Part shown: positions 54,634-62,716 of the stretch, in pieces
Position numbering within the stretch: the stretch's first letter is position 1
Layout: the number at the start of each line of letters is the position of its first letter
From: Mucilaginibacter glaciei
Lineage (GTDB): Bacteria; Bacteroidota; Bacteroidia; Sphingobacteriales; Sphingobacteriaceae
DNA length: 64,000 nt
Assembly: GCF_014773245.1 (NCBI RefSeq)
Contig: NZ_JACWMX010000004.1
Coordinates: forward strand, 1 to 64,000
Direction: 5' to 3'
Made by a program: the position numbers and the translations under genes
Notes under the pieces: model-generated
The model's input: the letters and a program-made list of their open reading frames with translations, nothing else
The model's database searches: none
Told to the model about the DNA's origin: nothing

Positions 54634-56700
54634 TTATCGTATCACACTGCCATTAGGCATTTCATCTGCGGGGGCTACAAAACTAAGTTTACCCTCGGCG
54701 TTCTCCGCCATCAGGATCATTCCCTGGCTCATGATGCCTTTTATCTCGCGCGGCTCCAGGTTTACCAGGATGCTCACTTGTTTGCCAATAATAAACTCCG
54801 GTTCGTAATGCTCTGCAATGCCCGATACTACCGTGCGCTGGTCTATGCCGGTATCGATAGTGAGCTTTAACAGTTTCTTAGTTTTAGCCACCTTCTCGGC
54901 AGTCAGGATAGTGCCGGTACGGATATCCATACCTACAAAATCATCAAATGTGATATTGGTTTTTGCTGGCGCTACCACAGGTGCAATTACAACTGCAGAT
55001 GCTTTCTTTTTATCGGCCAGTTTCTGGATCTGGGCTTCTATGGCTTCGTCCTCTACCTTTTCAAACAATAGAGCGGCGGGGTTCAATTGATGGCCATTGG
55101 CAAATTCCAGTTCCTGGTCAAAGGTAACAGCATCCTTATTCAACATACCGAATATCTTAGCGGCCGTGGCCGGCAGGAAAGGTTGCAGGCAGGTAGCTAA
55201 ATGACCTATCAGCACCAGGTTATCGTGCAGGGCTGTTTTTGCAGCCTCAGGGTTGCTTTTAATAGTTTTCCATGGCTCCTGCTCGGTTAGGTACCTGTTG
55301 CCTAAACGGGCTATATCCATCACGTTTTGTAATGCTGCGCGGAAACGGTAACTCTCCAGGTTTTTACCCAACTCGTCGTAATGATTGCCCAACTCGGTGT
55401 TTACTTTAGCCTCGGTTAATCTGATGGTAGCTTCAGTGCTTTCTACCTTCCCGTCGTAATACTTGTGCATCAGTATCATTACGCGGTTGACGTAGTTGCC
55501 TAAAATGGCCACCAATTCGTTATTTACGCGGGCCTGGTAATCCTTCCAGGTAAATTCGCTGTCGCTGGTTTCAGGCAGTATCGATGTCAGCACATAACGC
55601 AATTCATCCTGCTTACCGGGAAATTCTTCCAGATATTCGTGCAGCCAAACGGCATGGTTGCGTGACGTGGAAAGCTTATCGCCTTCCAGGTTTAAAAACT
55701 CGTTTGCCGGTACGTTCTGTGGCAATATGTAGTCGCCGTGCGCTTTCAATATTGCAGGGAAAATAATGCAGTGGAAAACAATATTATCCTTACCTATAAA
55801 GTGCAGCAGGCAGGCGTCATCTTCTGTATTGGCTTGTTTTTTCCAGTATTGCTGCCAATCCTTGCCCTTATCTGTCGCCCACTGTTTGGTGGCCGATATA
55901 TAGCCTATCGGTGCGTCCATCCAAACGTAAAGCTTTTTGCCTTTAGCTTCGGCTAAGGGTACGTCTATCCCCCAATCCAGGTCGCGGGTCATGGAGCGGG
56001 GCTGCAAGCCCGATTTTAACCACGAGCGGCATTGGCCAAACACATTCACTTTCCACTCGCCTTCCTTCTCGTCAATCCATTGCTCTAACCAGGGCTGATA
56101 CTTATCCAACGGCAAATACCAATGCTTGGTTGGTTTCAGGATAGGTTTTTTATTGCTCAGGGTAGATATCGGGTCGATCAGATCTGTAGGATTCAAGGAT
56201 GTACCGCAGTTTTCGCACTGATCGCCATAGGCTTTATCGTAGCTGCAAACCGGGCAGGTACCGGTAATGTATCTGTCGGCCAAAAACTGGTCAAAATCTT
56301 CGTCATAATACTGCTCCGAATACTTTTCTATAAACTCGCCCTTTTCATAAAGATTAAGAAAAAACTCCTGCGATAGATCATGATGTATGGCCGATGAGGT
56401 GCGGTGATAAATATCAAAAGCTATCCCGAATTCCTCAAAACTATCTTTGATTTGGTTGTGGTATTTATCGATAATGGCCTGCGGTGTGGTGCCTTCCTTT
56501 TTGGCCTTAATGGTAATAGCAGCGCCATGCTCGTCCGAGCCGCAAATGTAAACTACATCCTTTTTCATCAGCCGCAGATAGCGTACAAATATGTCTGCAG
56601 GCAGGTAAGCACCGGCTAAATGGCCAATGTGCAGCGGGCCGTTGGCGTAAGGCAATGCCGATGTAATGGTGTATCTTTTATATTTATTTAGTTGCGACAT
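54634..56700 (-). CDS. metG: Methionyl-tRNA synthetase
   Basis: About 688 residues; start chosen at ATG 56700 ([21 protein letters not shown]) over an upstream ATG. The class I HIGH motif ([19 protein letters not shown]) and the KMSKS-like motif ([12 protein letters not shown]) are present. A four-Cys zinc site (CPVC and CENC) lies in the connective peptide. A C-terminal tRNA-binding domain begins near [15 protein letters not shown]. It charges tRNA-Met. A promoter element is at 56725. Confidence 0.98.
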   Translation of the reverse strand: MSQLNKYKRYTITSALPYANGPLHIGHLAGAYLPADIFVRYLRLMKKDVVYICGSDEHGAAITIKAKKEGTTPQAIIDKYHNQIKDSFEEFGIAFDIYHRTSSAIHHDLSQEFFLNLYEKGEFIEKYSEQYYDEDFDQFLADRYITGTCPVCSYDKAYGDQCENCGTSLNPTDLIDPISTLSNKKPILKPTKHWYLPLDKYQPWLEQWIDEKEGEWKVNVFGQCRSWLKSGLQPRSMTRDLDWGIDVPLAEAKGKKLYVWMDAPIGYISATKQWATDKGKDWQQYWKKQANTEDDACLLHFIGKDNIVFHCIIFPAILKAHGDYILPQNVPANEFLNLEGDKLSTSRNHAVWLHEYLEEFPGKQDELRYVLTSILPETSDSEFTWKDYQARVNNELVAILGNYVNRVMILMHKYYDGKVESTEATIRLTEAKVNTELGNHYDELGKNLESYRFRAALQNVMDIARLGNRYLTEQEPWKTIKSNPEAAKTALHDNLVLIGHLATCLQPFLPATAAKIFGMLNKDAVTFDQELEFANGHQLNPAALLFEKVEDEAIEAQIQKLADKKKASAVVIAPVVAPAKTNITFDDFVGMDIRTGTILTAEKVAKTKKLLKLTIDTGIDQRTVVSGIAEHYEPEFIIGKQVSILVNLEPREIKGIMSQGMILMAENAEGKLSFVAPADEMPNGSVIR

Positions 56701-56724
56701 TAAACAGGGATGTTTATTAATTTG

Positions 56725-56732
56725 CAAAGATA
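56725..56732 (-). promoter_or_regulatory. -7 promoter element of metG
   Basis: TATCTTTG read leftward is an exact TAnnTTTG match, 25 bp before the metG start. The -33 region falls in the 56740 palindrome arm. Confidence 0.55.
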
Positions 56733-56739
56733 AGTTTTT

Positions 56740-56856
56740 AGTCCGAAAAGACGGGAAGTCGGTTAGATGGAAAGTCAGGAAGACGAATTACTTTGCCGCT
56801 ATCCTGTAACAAACATAAAACCTTCGGAGCTATGCCGACTAATGGACTTTCGGACT
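56740..56856. repeat. AGTCCGAAAG word-palindrome reaching into the S66 gene
   Basis: Left arm 56740-56762 (AGTCCGAAAAGACGGGAAGT and following bases) and right arm 56835-56856 (CCGACT...CTTTCGGACT) are imperfect inverted complements. Between them is a second direct word GGAAAGTCAGGAAGACG. The right arm encodes residues 2 to 9 of the S66 peptidase. Confidence 0.65.
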
Positions 56857-57746
56857 CATTAATACCCTACCTTAAAAAAGGCGACAAGGTAGCCATTACC
56901 TGCCCGGCCAAAAAGTTACCCATCCCGATGACGGATGCGGTGAACCTGCTAACCGGCTGGGGGCTTGAAGTGGTATTGGGCGAAACCGTTACGGCATCAT
57001 ACCATCAGTTTGCAGGTGATGACGAAACGCGGGCGCGGGATATGCAGCGTTTTATTGATGACAACAACATTAAGGCCATCTTCGCCGCACGTGGCGGTTA
57101 CGGCACCATAAGGATGATTGACCGGGTCGATTTTGCGAACCTGGAAACTAACCCCAAATGGATAGTTGGCTTTAGCGATATCACCCTGTTCCACGGCCAT
57201 ATTATTAACAACTACGGCCATCCTTGCATACACGGACAAATGCCATTGAATATCCCGGATGCATCAGCCTATTCTATAGAAACTTTGCGGAAGGCTTTAT
57301 TTGGCGAAGAGCTACACTACCAGCTAAAGCCGAACGCTCTTAACCGTATAGGCGAAGCCAACGGCATTTTAATTGGCGGTAACCTCTCTTTACTCGTCGC
57401 GATGGCAGGGTCTGTATCAGATATGAATTACGCCGGCAAGGTTCTTTTTCTGGAAGACGTAGGCGAATATATGTACGCTATTGATCGCATGTTGCGCAGC
57501 TTAAAAAGGGCTGATAAACTTAAGAATCTGGCGGGGCTCATCATGGGAGGCTTTACGGATCTGAAAGATAACGAGATCCCGTTCGGACAAACCCTGCCGG
57601 AAATGGTGATGGATGTGGTGAGCGATTACGCTTACCCCGTGTGTTTCGACTTCCCCGCGGGGCACATCCCCAACAACTGTAGCCTGGTATTGGGTAAAAA
57701 AATAAATCTATCCGTTAAAACCCAGGGGGTTAGTATGAGTTATTAG
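56832..57746 (+). CDS. LD-carboxypeptidase, peptidase family S66
   Basis: About 304 residues (ATG 56832 chosen over TTG 56793). Typical S66 blocks: SLIPYLKKGDKVAITCPAKK, AIFAARGGYGTIRMIDRVDF, VGFSDITLFH (nucleophile Ser), VLFLEDVGEYMYAIDRML (Glu) and DFPAGHIPNN (His). LD-carboxypeptidases trim the terminal D-Ala from tetrapeptides during peptidoglycan recycling. No signal peptide, so it is cytoplasmic. The first residues after Met (PTNGLSDS) are unlike the usual start and come from the palindromic repeat. Confidence 0.93.
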   Translation: MPTNGLSDSLIPYLKKGDKVAITCPAKKLPIPMTDAVNLLTGWGLEVVLGETVTASYHQFAGDDETRARDMQRFIDDNNIKAIFAARGGYGTIRMIDRVDFANLETNPKWIVGFSDITLFHGHIINNYGHPCIHGQMPLNIPDASAYSIETLRKALFGEELHYQLKPNALNRIGEANGILIGGNLSLLVAMAGSVSDMNYAGKVLFLEDVGEYMYAIDRMLRSLKRADKLKNLAGLIMGGFTDLKDNEIPFGQTLPEMVMDVVSDYAYPVCFDFPAGHIPNNCSLVLGKKINLSVKTQGVSMSY

Positions 57747-57768
57747 TAAACACTTAACATAAAACACA

Positions 57769-58176
57769 ATGGCATATTTAGGCAAACTGGGCAACCACCG
57801 CAATTTCGGCTTATTATTTATACGCGTTGGCTTAGGCGCTATGTTTATTTATCATGGTTACCCTAAACTACTGGGCGGGCCCGAAGCCTGGGCAGGGTTA
57901 GGTACGTCTACCAAATATGTTGGCATTACCTTTTTACCGGTGATGTGGGGCTTTTTAGCCGCCGTGGTAGAAACTGTAGGCGGTTTACTGATTGCGCTTG
58001 GGTTATTTTTCAGGCCGCTTTGTTTGCTCATGGTGATTAATCTTATTGTAGCAGCAGCCATGCACTTTGGTAAAGGCGATGGAATGGATGGGGCAGCACA
58101 CGCTATTGAAGATGCCGTTATGTTTGCAGGCTTGTTCTTTGTAGGGCCGGGCAGTTATAGTTTGGACAAGAAATAA
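57769..58176 (+). CDS. DoxX-family membrane protein
   Basis: 135 residues with four hydrophobic segments: FGLLFIRVGLGAMFIYHGYP, FLPVMWGFLAAVVETVGGLL, LCLLMVINLIVAAAMHFG and a last one near residue 120. The N-terminal HGYPKL pattern and the GGLLIALG helix are typical of DoxX. It starts 22 bp after the S66 gene. Role unknown. Confidence 0.88.
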   Translation: MAYLGKLGNHRNFGLLFIRVGLGAMFIYHGYPKLLGGPEAWAGLGTSTKYVGITFLPVMWGFLAAVVETVGGLLIALGLFFRPLCLLMVINLIVAAAMHFGKGDGMDGAAHAIEDAVMFAGLFFVGPGSYSLDKK

Positions 58177-58280
58177 GCTGAAGTTAATTTTAATTAAACA
58201 GATAGTTAATGTTTAAATATCAGGCAACTTTGATTTGCCCGATACGTATAACTATGTTCAAACCAATTAAAAACATAATT

Positions 58281-59174
58281 ATGAAAAAAATTTTATTGCT
58301 GTTAACATTATTGATGTCTGTAGCCTTTTATTCCTGTAAAAAAGAAACAGTATCACAAGCAACGCCTGTACTTAACAGTGCTATTCTAACGCCAAATATG
58401 TCTTTGGTAAATACACCATCTTACTATTACGTTGACCTAACAATTGACCCAAGACCTGCTGGACAATCTTACGATACTTATCATGTTACATTAAATGGAA
58501 TTTCGTTCAAAGTGAGCAACTTATATTGGGATAGTGCTACATATCCAAATCTTGTGAATGGCACACCTGTTTATGGAACTATGTCATTAGATCCAGCTAC
58601 AACAGTATACGATGTTTACCCAGTGGCCGGAAACGGCTTAGGGGGAAGTCAATTTGCAATATTATCAGGTGGACTGTGCGGAGTGCCTACGGCCAAAATA
58701 GCCGCAGATATTAAGAGGTTTTTTGATGACCTATCATCACTTGCAAATACGTATACAACAATTCCGATTCCAATTCTTAACAACTATTTGAGCGGTGATT
58801 ATGGACGAGCAGGCTGCAGTCGGACAACCACTAATGTACGCCTTATTCGCTGTACCACTGGATCCAATTTTGCATTAGCATCAGCCGATTATCCATACGC
58901 TCCGAGGTCGTCAAATAATCTTGGAAATCCAAACGCCTTAGCCCTAATTCAAGACCCTTGGGACGCCACTATTAAATACGAATTATATGGAGCCAATTCA
59001 ATTGTGACTGGAGTATCATGTAGTCAAAACAATCAATTCGCTGAACTTGGGGCATCTGCAACAGGTATCTTTACTCCTATACCTAACAATAGTACAAATT
59101 TTCATTGTGTCGGTAAAATATTTAGAAGAGATGGTACCTATTTTGATTATGACGTCACACAAGATATATATTAA
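58281..59174 (+). CDS. Orphan lipoprotein, no recognised family
   Basis: About 297 residues; I take ATG 58281 (MKKILLLLTLLMSVAFYSC) because it gives a lipoprotein signal with Cys at residue 19, unlike the upstream ATG at 58209. The mature part is Asn/Thr/Ser/Tyr-rich and beta-strand-like, with NPNALALIQDPWDATIKYELYGAN-type stretches and four Cys residues. No motif of a named family is visible. It is visibly A/T-richer than its neighbours, which with its isolation suggests recent acquisition or fast divergence. Confidence 0.65.
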   Translation: MKKILLLLTLLMSVAFYSCKKETVSQATPVLNSAILTPNMSLVNTPSYYYVDLTIDPRPAGQSYDTYHVTLNGISFKVSNLYWDSATYPNLVNGTPVYGTMSLDPATTVYDVYPVAGNGLGGSQFAILSGGLCGVPTAKIAADIKRFFDDLSSLANTYTTIPIPILNNYLSGDYGRAGCSRTTTNVRLIRCTTGSNFALASADYPYAPRSSNNLGNPNALALIQDPWDATIKYELYGANSIVTGVSCSQNNQFAELGASATGIFTPIPNNSTNFHCVGKIFRRDGTYFDYDVTQDIY

Positions 59175-59182
59175 AATTAAAA

Positions 59183-59223
59183 ATTATAACAGAACACTGT
59201 CAATGACAATGTTCTGTTATAAT
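59183..59223. terminator. Bidirectional terminator with a 14-bp stem
   Basis: ATTATAACAGAACA (59183-59196) pairs perfectly with TGTTCTGTTATAAT (59210-59223), with an inner TGTC/GACA helix. It lies between convergent genes, and leftward it is followed by a T-rich tail. Confidence 0.85.
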
Positions 59224-59234
59224 AGATCATTTCC

Positions 59235-60185
59235 CTATTTATTCATCGCCTCTCCAAGCAACTTAACATATCCCTCATCAATATCAGTATCATTTTCTGA
59301 CATGAATTTTTTGAGTTTATCGGGCTCTGCGGCAAAGGCGGCTTTGATAGATTTGCTTTTTAGATCTAACTTTTGAGGTGCACCCCCTGCTTTCACTACA
59401 TAGTAGGTGCTATTGTCTTTATATTCATCATAAGTATTGCCCGATGAACTGATCCCATTGGTCACAAAGTTTGCTTTGATGTACTCGGTAGTTAAGGTTT
59501 TATAGATGTTGTATTTAGGGCCCGACACCAGCAACTGTACATAATGTTTCGCGTCGATAGCGGGCATTTGTTCAAACTTCCAGGGAGCGGCGTTTTCATC
59601 ATATAAGATAAAGCTTTTTACTTCATCTTTTACAGCAAGCATGGCTGTGGCCTTATTACGGGTAAACAAAAGATTACCGGCAACTTTATCATAATTGAAC
59701 AGGTATACGTCGCTTTGTTTAATGGAGTCTTTAGGGCTAATGGCAAAGCCATGTACCCAGTCGGCAAAAAGGTATCTACTGCCGTGTACGCCACCTTCAC
59801 CGGCGCCTACCCTGTTGATACTGGTCACATGGTCGATACGGTTTTCATCGGGCGAGAAAAAGCTGTTAGATTTACCCTTGCTATTAGTGGCCTCCTGGCT
59901 GGCACCATCGCCAAGCACTATTTTAACGGCCGCCGGGTTATCAATTTTAACCTTTGTTTCTGTATGAAAATTGGCCGATGCCAGTAGATTAGAAGCAGGA
60001 TCGGCCATGAGTGTAAACTTACCGCTCAAATCGGTATAGGTGGCATAAGGGTGCTGCGTATCACTTACAAACGCAAACGGAATGGGCTCGCCCTTTTGAT
60101 CAACAACGGTGCCGCTTACCCGTACGTTTTGCGCAAGGGTTACCGCGCTTGATAGCACAAGCCCTAAAAAAATCAGTTTTTTCAT
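59235..60185 (-). CDS. Carboxypeptidase-regulatory-like domain protein, secreted
   Basis: 316 residues with a signal peptide (MKKLIFLGLVLSSAVTLAQ). Residues 22-90 form a CarboxypepD_reg-like domain (VRVSGTVVDQKGEPIPFAFVSDT). The rest has no recognised family, but repeats of beta strands (VYLFNYDKVAGNLLFTRNKATAMLAV) suggest an outer-surface or periplasmic protein. Not a TonB receptor, since there is no plug or barrel. It ends just before the strong 59183-59223 terminator. Confidence 0.8.
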   Translation of the reverse strand: MKKLIFLGLVLSSAVTLAQNVRVSGTVVDQKGEPIPFAFVSDTQHPYATYTDLSGKFTLMADPASNLLASANFHTETKVKIDNPAAVKIVLGDGASQEATNSKGKSNSFFSPDENRIDHVTSINRVGAGEGGVHGSRYLFADWVHGFAISPKDSIKQSDVYLFNYDKVAGNLLFTRNKATAMLAVKDEVKSFILYDENAAPWKFEQMPAIDAKHYVQLLVSGPKYNIYKTLTTEYIKANFVTNGISSSGNTYDEYKDNSTYYVVKAGGAPQKLDLKSKSIKAAFAAEPDKLKKFMSENDTDIDEGYVKLLGEAMNK

Positions 60186-60292
60186 GTGATGGTTAATTTT
60201 TACTTATTACAAGCGGAAAATTTACCGCTTTTTTAACTGAAAGAACAAATTAAATTGTAACATATTTGACGCAAAACAATTACCAAACGCAA

Positions 60293-60326
60293 AAAAGCCG
60301 CCTCATGAAACACGAGGCGGCTTTTA
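60293..60326. terminator. Terminator of the glycan-uptake operon
   Basis: Stem GCCGCCTC/GAGGCGGC (60296-60303 with 60314-60321), flanked by A- and T-runs, 16 bp after the DUF1735 gene stop. Read leftward it is a standard Rho-independent terminator. Confidence 0.9.
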
Positions 60327-60341
60327 TTATAAAAGAACAGA

Positions 60342-61208
60342 CTATTTCAATTTAAATGTTTCAAATATAACCCTGTCACCGGTACCACCTACATACTTGT
60401 AATTCAATGTAAATGTTTTAGTTGTTGGGCTATATGTACAAGGACCATTGTTTTGGATAGTTTGGTTAGCAGATCCAGGCGATGGTTTTACAGTTACCGT
60501 ATTATCAGCATTAACTGTTAACCACATAATAAAGCCATTACCTCCTAAATCAAATACAGTAGTTTGAACTGTATTAGCATTAATAGTTGTTAACGCTTTA
60601 GTTACATTAACTTCAGACCTACCTGCGGTTGGAGGAGGGAAAGTAATCGTACCATCAGCCCTGTAACTTCCATCATACTGGTTTTTAACCTGTACGTTGT
60701 ACAACACCGTTTTGTAGTTACTAATTTGCTGGCCTCCACCATCTGTAATAGATATCGGCAAAACATAATTAGTGATAGACGGATCTATTACACCTGTATT
60801 AATATTAATTACCAGGTTGCTAAGGTTAGTACCCGCTTTGATTACCGCCGAAAACGTACTGCTATATGCAGCAGCTGGTAACAAAATATAGGATGTACCA
60901 TTTGCTGTGTTATAAGCGGTTAATGCAGCCTGATCTACCGATAGCTTAACAGTAACATCGGTTCCTAACGTTTTAGGAGCAGCCAGGTTTACCGCAAGGT
61001 TAATAGGCACAGGTGCAGCTGATAGTGATAGGGCAGCTGCCTGTAGCAAACCACCGCTACCACCAACGTTAGCGGCAGAAGGTAGTTCGATTAACGGTTT
61101 GGCACCTGCAAAATCTACATAGTTCTTGTCATCTTTTAGGCATGAACTAAAGCCCGCCGCCGCTATAAGGGCAACTAAAGCTGTTTTAATATAAAATCTT
61201 CTTTTCAT
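60342..61208 (-). CDS. DUF1735-domain surface lipoprotein of a SusC/SusD locus
   Basis: 288 residues with a lipoprotein signal (MKRRFYIKTALVALIAAAGFSSC). An N-terminal Ig-like DUF1735 domain (about 40-165, with PINLAVNLAAPKTLGTDVTVKL) precedes a second beta domain ending FETFKLK, resembling the DUF4361 pattern. These lie on the cell surface and bind glycans in Sus-like systems. It is third in the operon, 19 bp after the SusD-like gene, and a terminator follows. Confidence 0.85.
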   Translation of the reverse strand: MKRRFYIKTALVALIAAAGFSSCLKDDKNYVDFAGAKPLIELPSAANVGGSGGLLQAAALSLSAAPVPINLAVNLAAPKTLGTDVTVKLSVDQAALTAYNTANGTSYILLPAAAYSSTFSAVIKAGTNLSNLVININTGVIDPSITNYVLPISITDGGGQQISNYKTVLYNVQVKNQYDGSYRADGTITFPPPTAGRSEVNVTKALTTINANTVQTTVFDLGGNGFIMWLTVNADNTVTVKPSPGSANQTIQNNGPCTYSPTTKTFTLNYKYVGGTGDRVIFETFKLK

Positions 61209-61227
61209 TTTCTTTTTGCTTTAAATG

Positions 61228-62703
61228 TTATTTAGCCCAAAATATTTTAGAGGTAAACACAGATATCGTACCTTCTCCAGCTACTGGTCCAGGATTGGTT
61301 GTGTACTCAACCTGAGGGTAAGGGATACGTGTAACCTGGTTTGGCGGGTTAGCACCAGGGAATACCGACAACGGGATATCGTTAGGGTAACCTGTTCTGC
61401 GGAACTCGTTAAATGCTTCAAACGCACCGTAAACAGCTAACGCTTTCCATTTTTCGTTAATGATAGCCTGCTGTTGTACAGCATCGCTACCCGCTACCGG
61501 GTAAGGATTCAAAGTAAGGTAATTAGCAGCATCGGCAGCTACACCCAGGTAGGTAAACGATGCAGTAACACCTGCATTGTAAGCCTGCTGTGCAGTAAGC
61601 GTGCTTGCGGTTATATAACCACTCTTAACGCCTTCTGCCTGCAAAAAGTAAGACTCTGAAGGAGAAATTACAATAGCGCTTTGCGTTGGCGATGACAATA
61701 AACCGGTACCCACTTTACTTGGGGCGACAGCCGGTGGTGTGGTAACACCTAAAGCAGTTGCAGTAATCACGTTGGCACCTGTAGTTGTGTAAACTTTAGG
61801 GCCGCGGGTGTCGCCATTTGCAGTAAGCTTGGTAGCACCATAAGAGTTTGCCTGGTACTGGTTCCTGTTGGTTTGTACACCACCATTTTGGGTAGTACCA
61901 TAGTTTCTCCAAAGCGGGCTTTGCTGACCACCAAATGCATCACTGTTCAGGTAACCCGGGTTTACATAAGCCGGGCTATTGTTATCGATGTAACCCAACG
62001 CCTGTGTAGCAGCAACAGCAGCTTTAAGGGCGGCTGTTTTAGCAGCCACATTACTCTGGCGTAATGCGATACGTAATTTAAGCGTATTAGCAAATTTTAA
62101 CCATTTGTTCATATCACCGCCATACATAACATCTGATGAACCTGGTGATGTTGGTACAATGGCTGCTTTTTGCCCGGTTTGGATCTGTACAATAGCAGCA
62201 TCCAAACGTTTCAAAATAGCATCATAAACATCAGAACCTTTGTCATACTTCGGGTTTAATACTGCAGTACCTTTTGTAGCATCGGTGTAAGCTACGTTAT
62301 TGTAGTTATCAACCAAAGCCTGGTAACTAAATACCGTCATGATCTCAGAAATTGCCTGGAAGTATGGTTCTGTTGTTGATTTACGCAAAGCATCATAGTT
62401 AGTGATGTTTTGGTAAAGCGGTGTCCAGATGTCATAAGTAGTTGGTTGGATCTGGTAAGATAACAAGGCAACGTTAGCCTGGAAACTTGTGCTCCAGCTT
62501 AAGTAACCCATCCAACTCGCATACTGTACATAACCGCCACCGTTAACAATATCGGCAGATGTTTTTAACGCTCCCGCTAAAGCAAGCTGTGGTGTGGTAA
62601 CGCTGGGCGCGTTGGGGTTTTTATTTAACTCCAGGTAATCTTTTTTACAACTACTCGCCGTTAGGACAAGCGCTGCAGTTAATATAGATAAAAACTTTTT
62701 CAT
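61228..62703 (-). CDS. SusD/RagB-family nutrient-binding lipoprotein (SusD-like_2 type)
   Basis: 491 residues with a lipoprotein signal (MKKFLSILTAALVLTASSC). The SusD TPR-like scaffold is visible: YLELNKNPNAPSVTTPQLALAGAL at the N-terminus, ITNYDALRKSTTEPYFQAISEIM, and the C-terminal segment ending EGTISVFTSKIFW. SusD proteins sit on the surface as a lid to SusC and bind the incoming glycan or peptide. It lies 13 bp after the SusC gene. The substrate cannot be read from it. Confidence 0.93.
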   Translation of the reverse strand: MKKFLSILTAALVLTASSCKKDYLELNKNPNAPSVTTPQLALAGALKTSADIVNGGGYVQYASWMGYLSWSTSFQANVALLSYQIQPTTYDIWTPLYQNITNYDALRKSTTEPYFQAISEIMTVFSYQALVDNYNNVAYTDATKGTAVLNPKYDKGSDVYDAILKRLDAAIVQIQTGQKAAIVPTSPGSSDVMYGGDMNKWLKFANTLKLRIALRQSNVAAKTAALKAAVAATQALGYIDNNSPAYVNPGYLNSDAFGGQQSPLWRNYGTTQNGGVQTNRNQYQANSYGATKLTANGDTRGPKVYTTTGANVITATALGVTTPPAVAPSKVGTGLLSSPTQSAIVISPSESYFLQAEGVKSGYITASTLTAQQAYNAGVTASFTYLGVAADAANYLTLNPYPVAGSDAVQQQAIINEKWKALAVYGAFEAFNEFRRTGYPNDIPLSVFPGANPPNQVTRIPYPQVEYTTNPGPVAGEGTISVFTSKIFWAK

Positions 62704-62716
62704 CGTTTTATATTAA

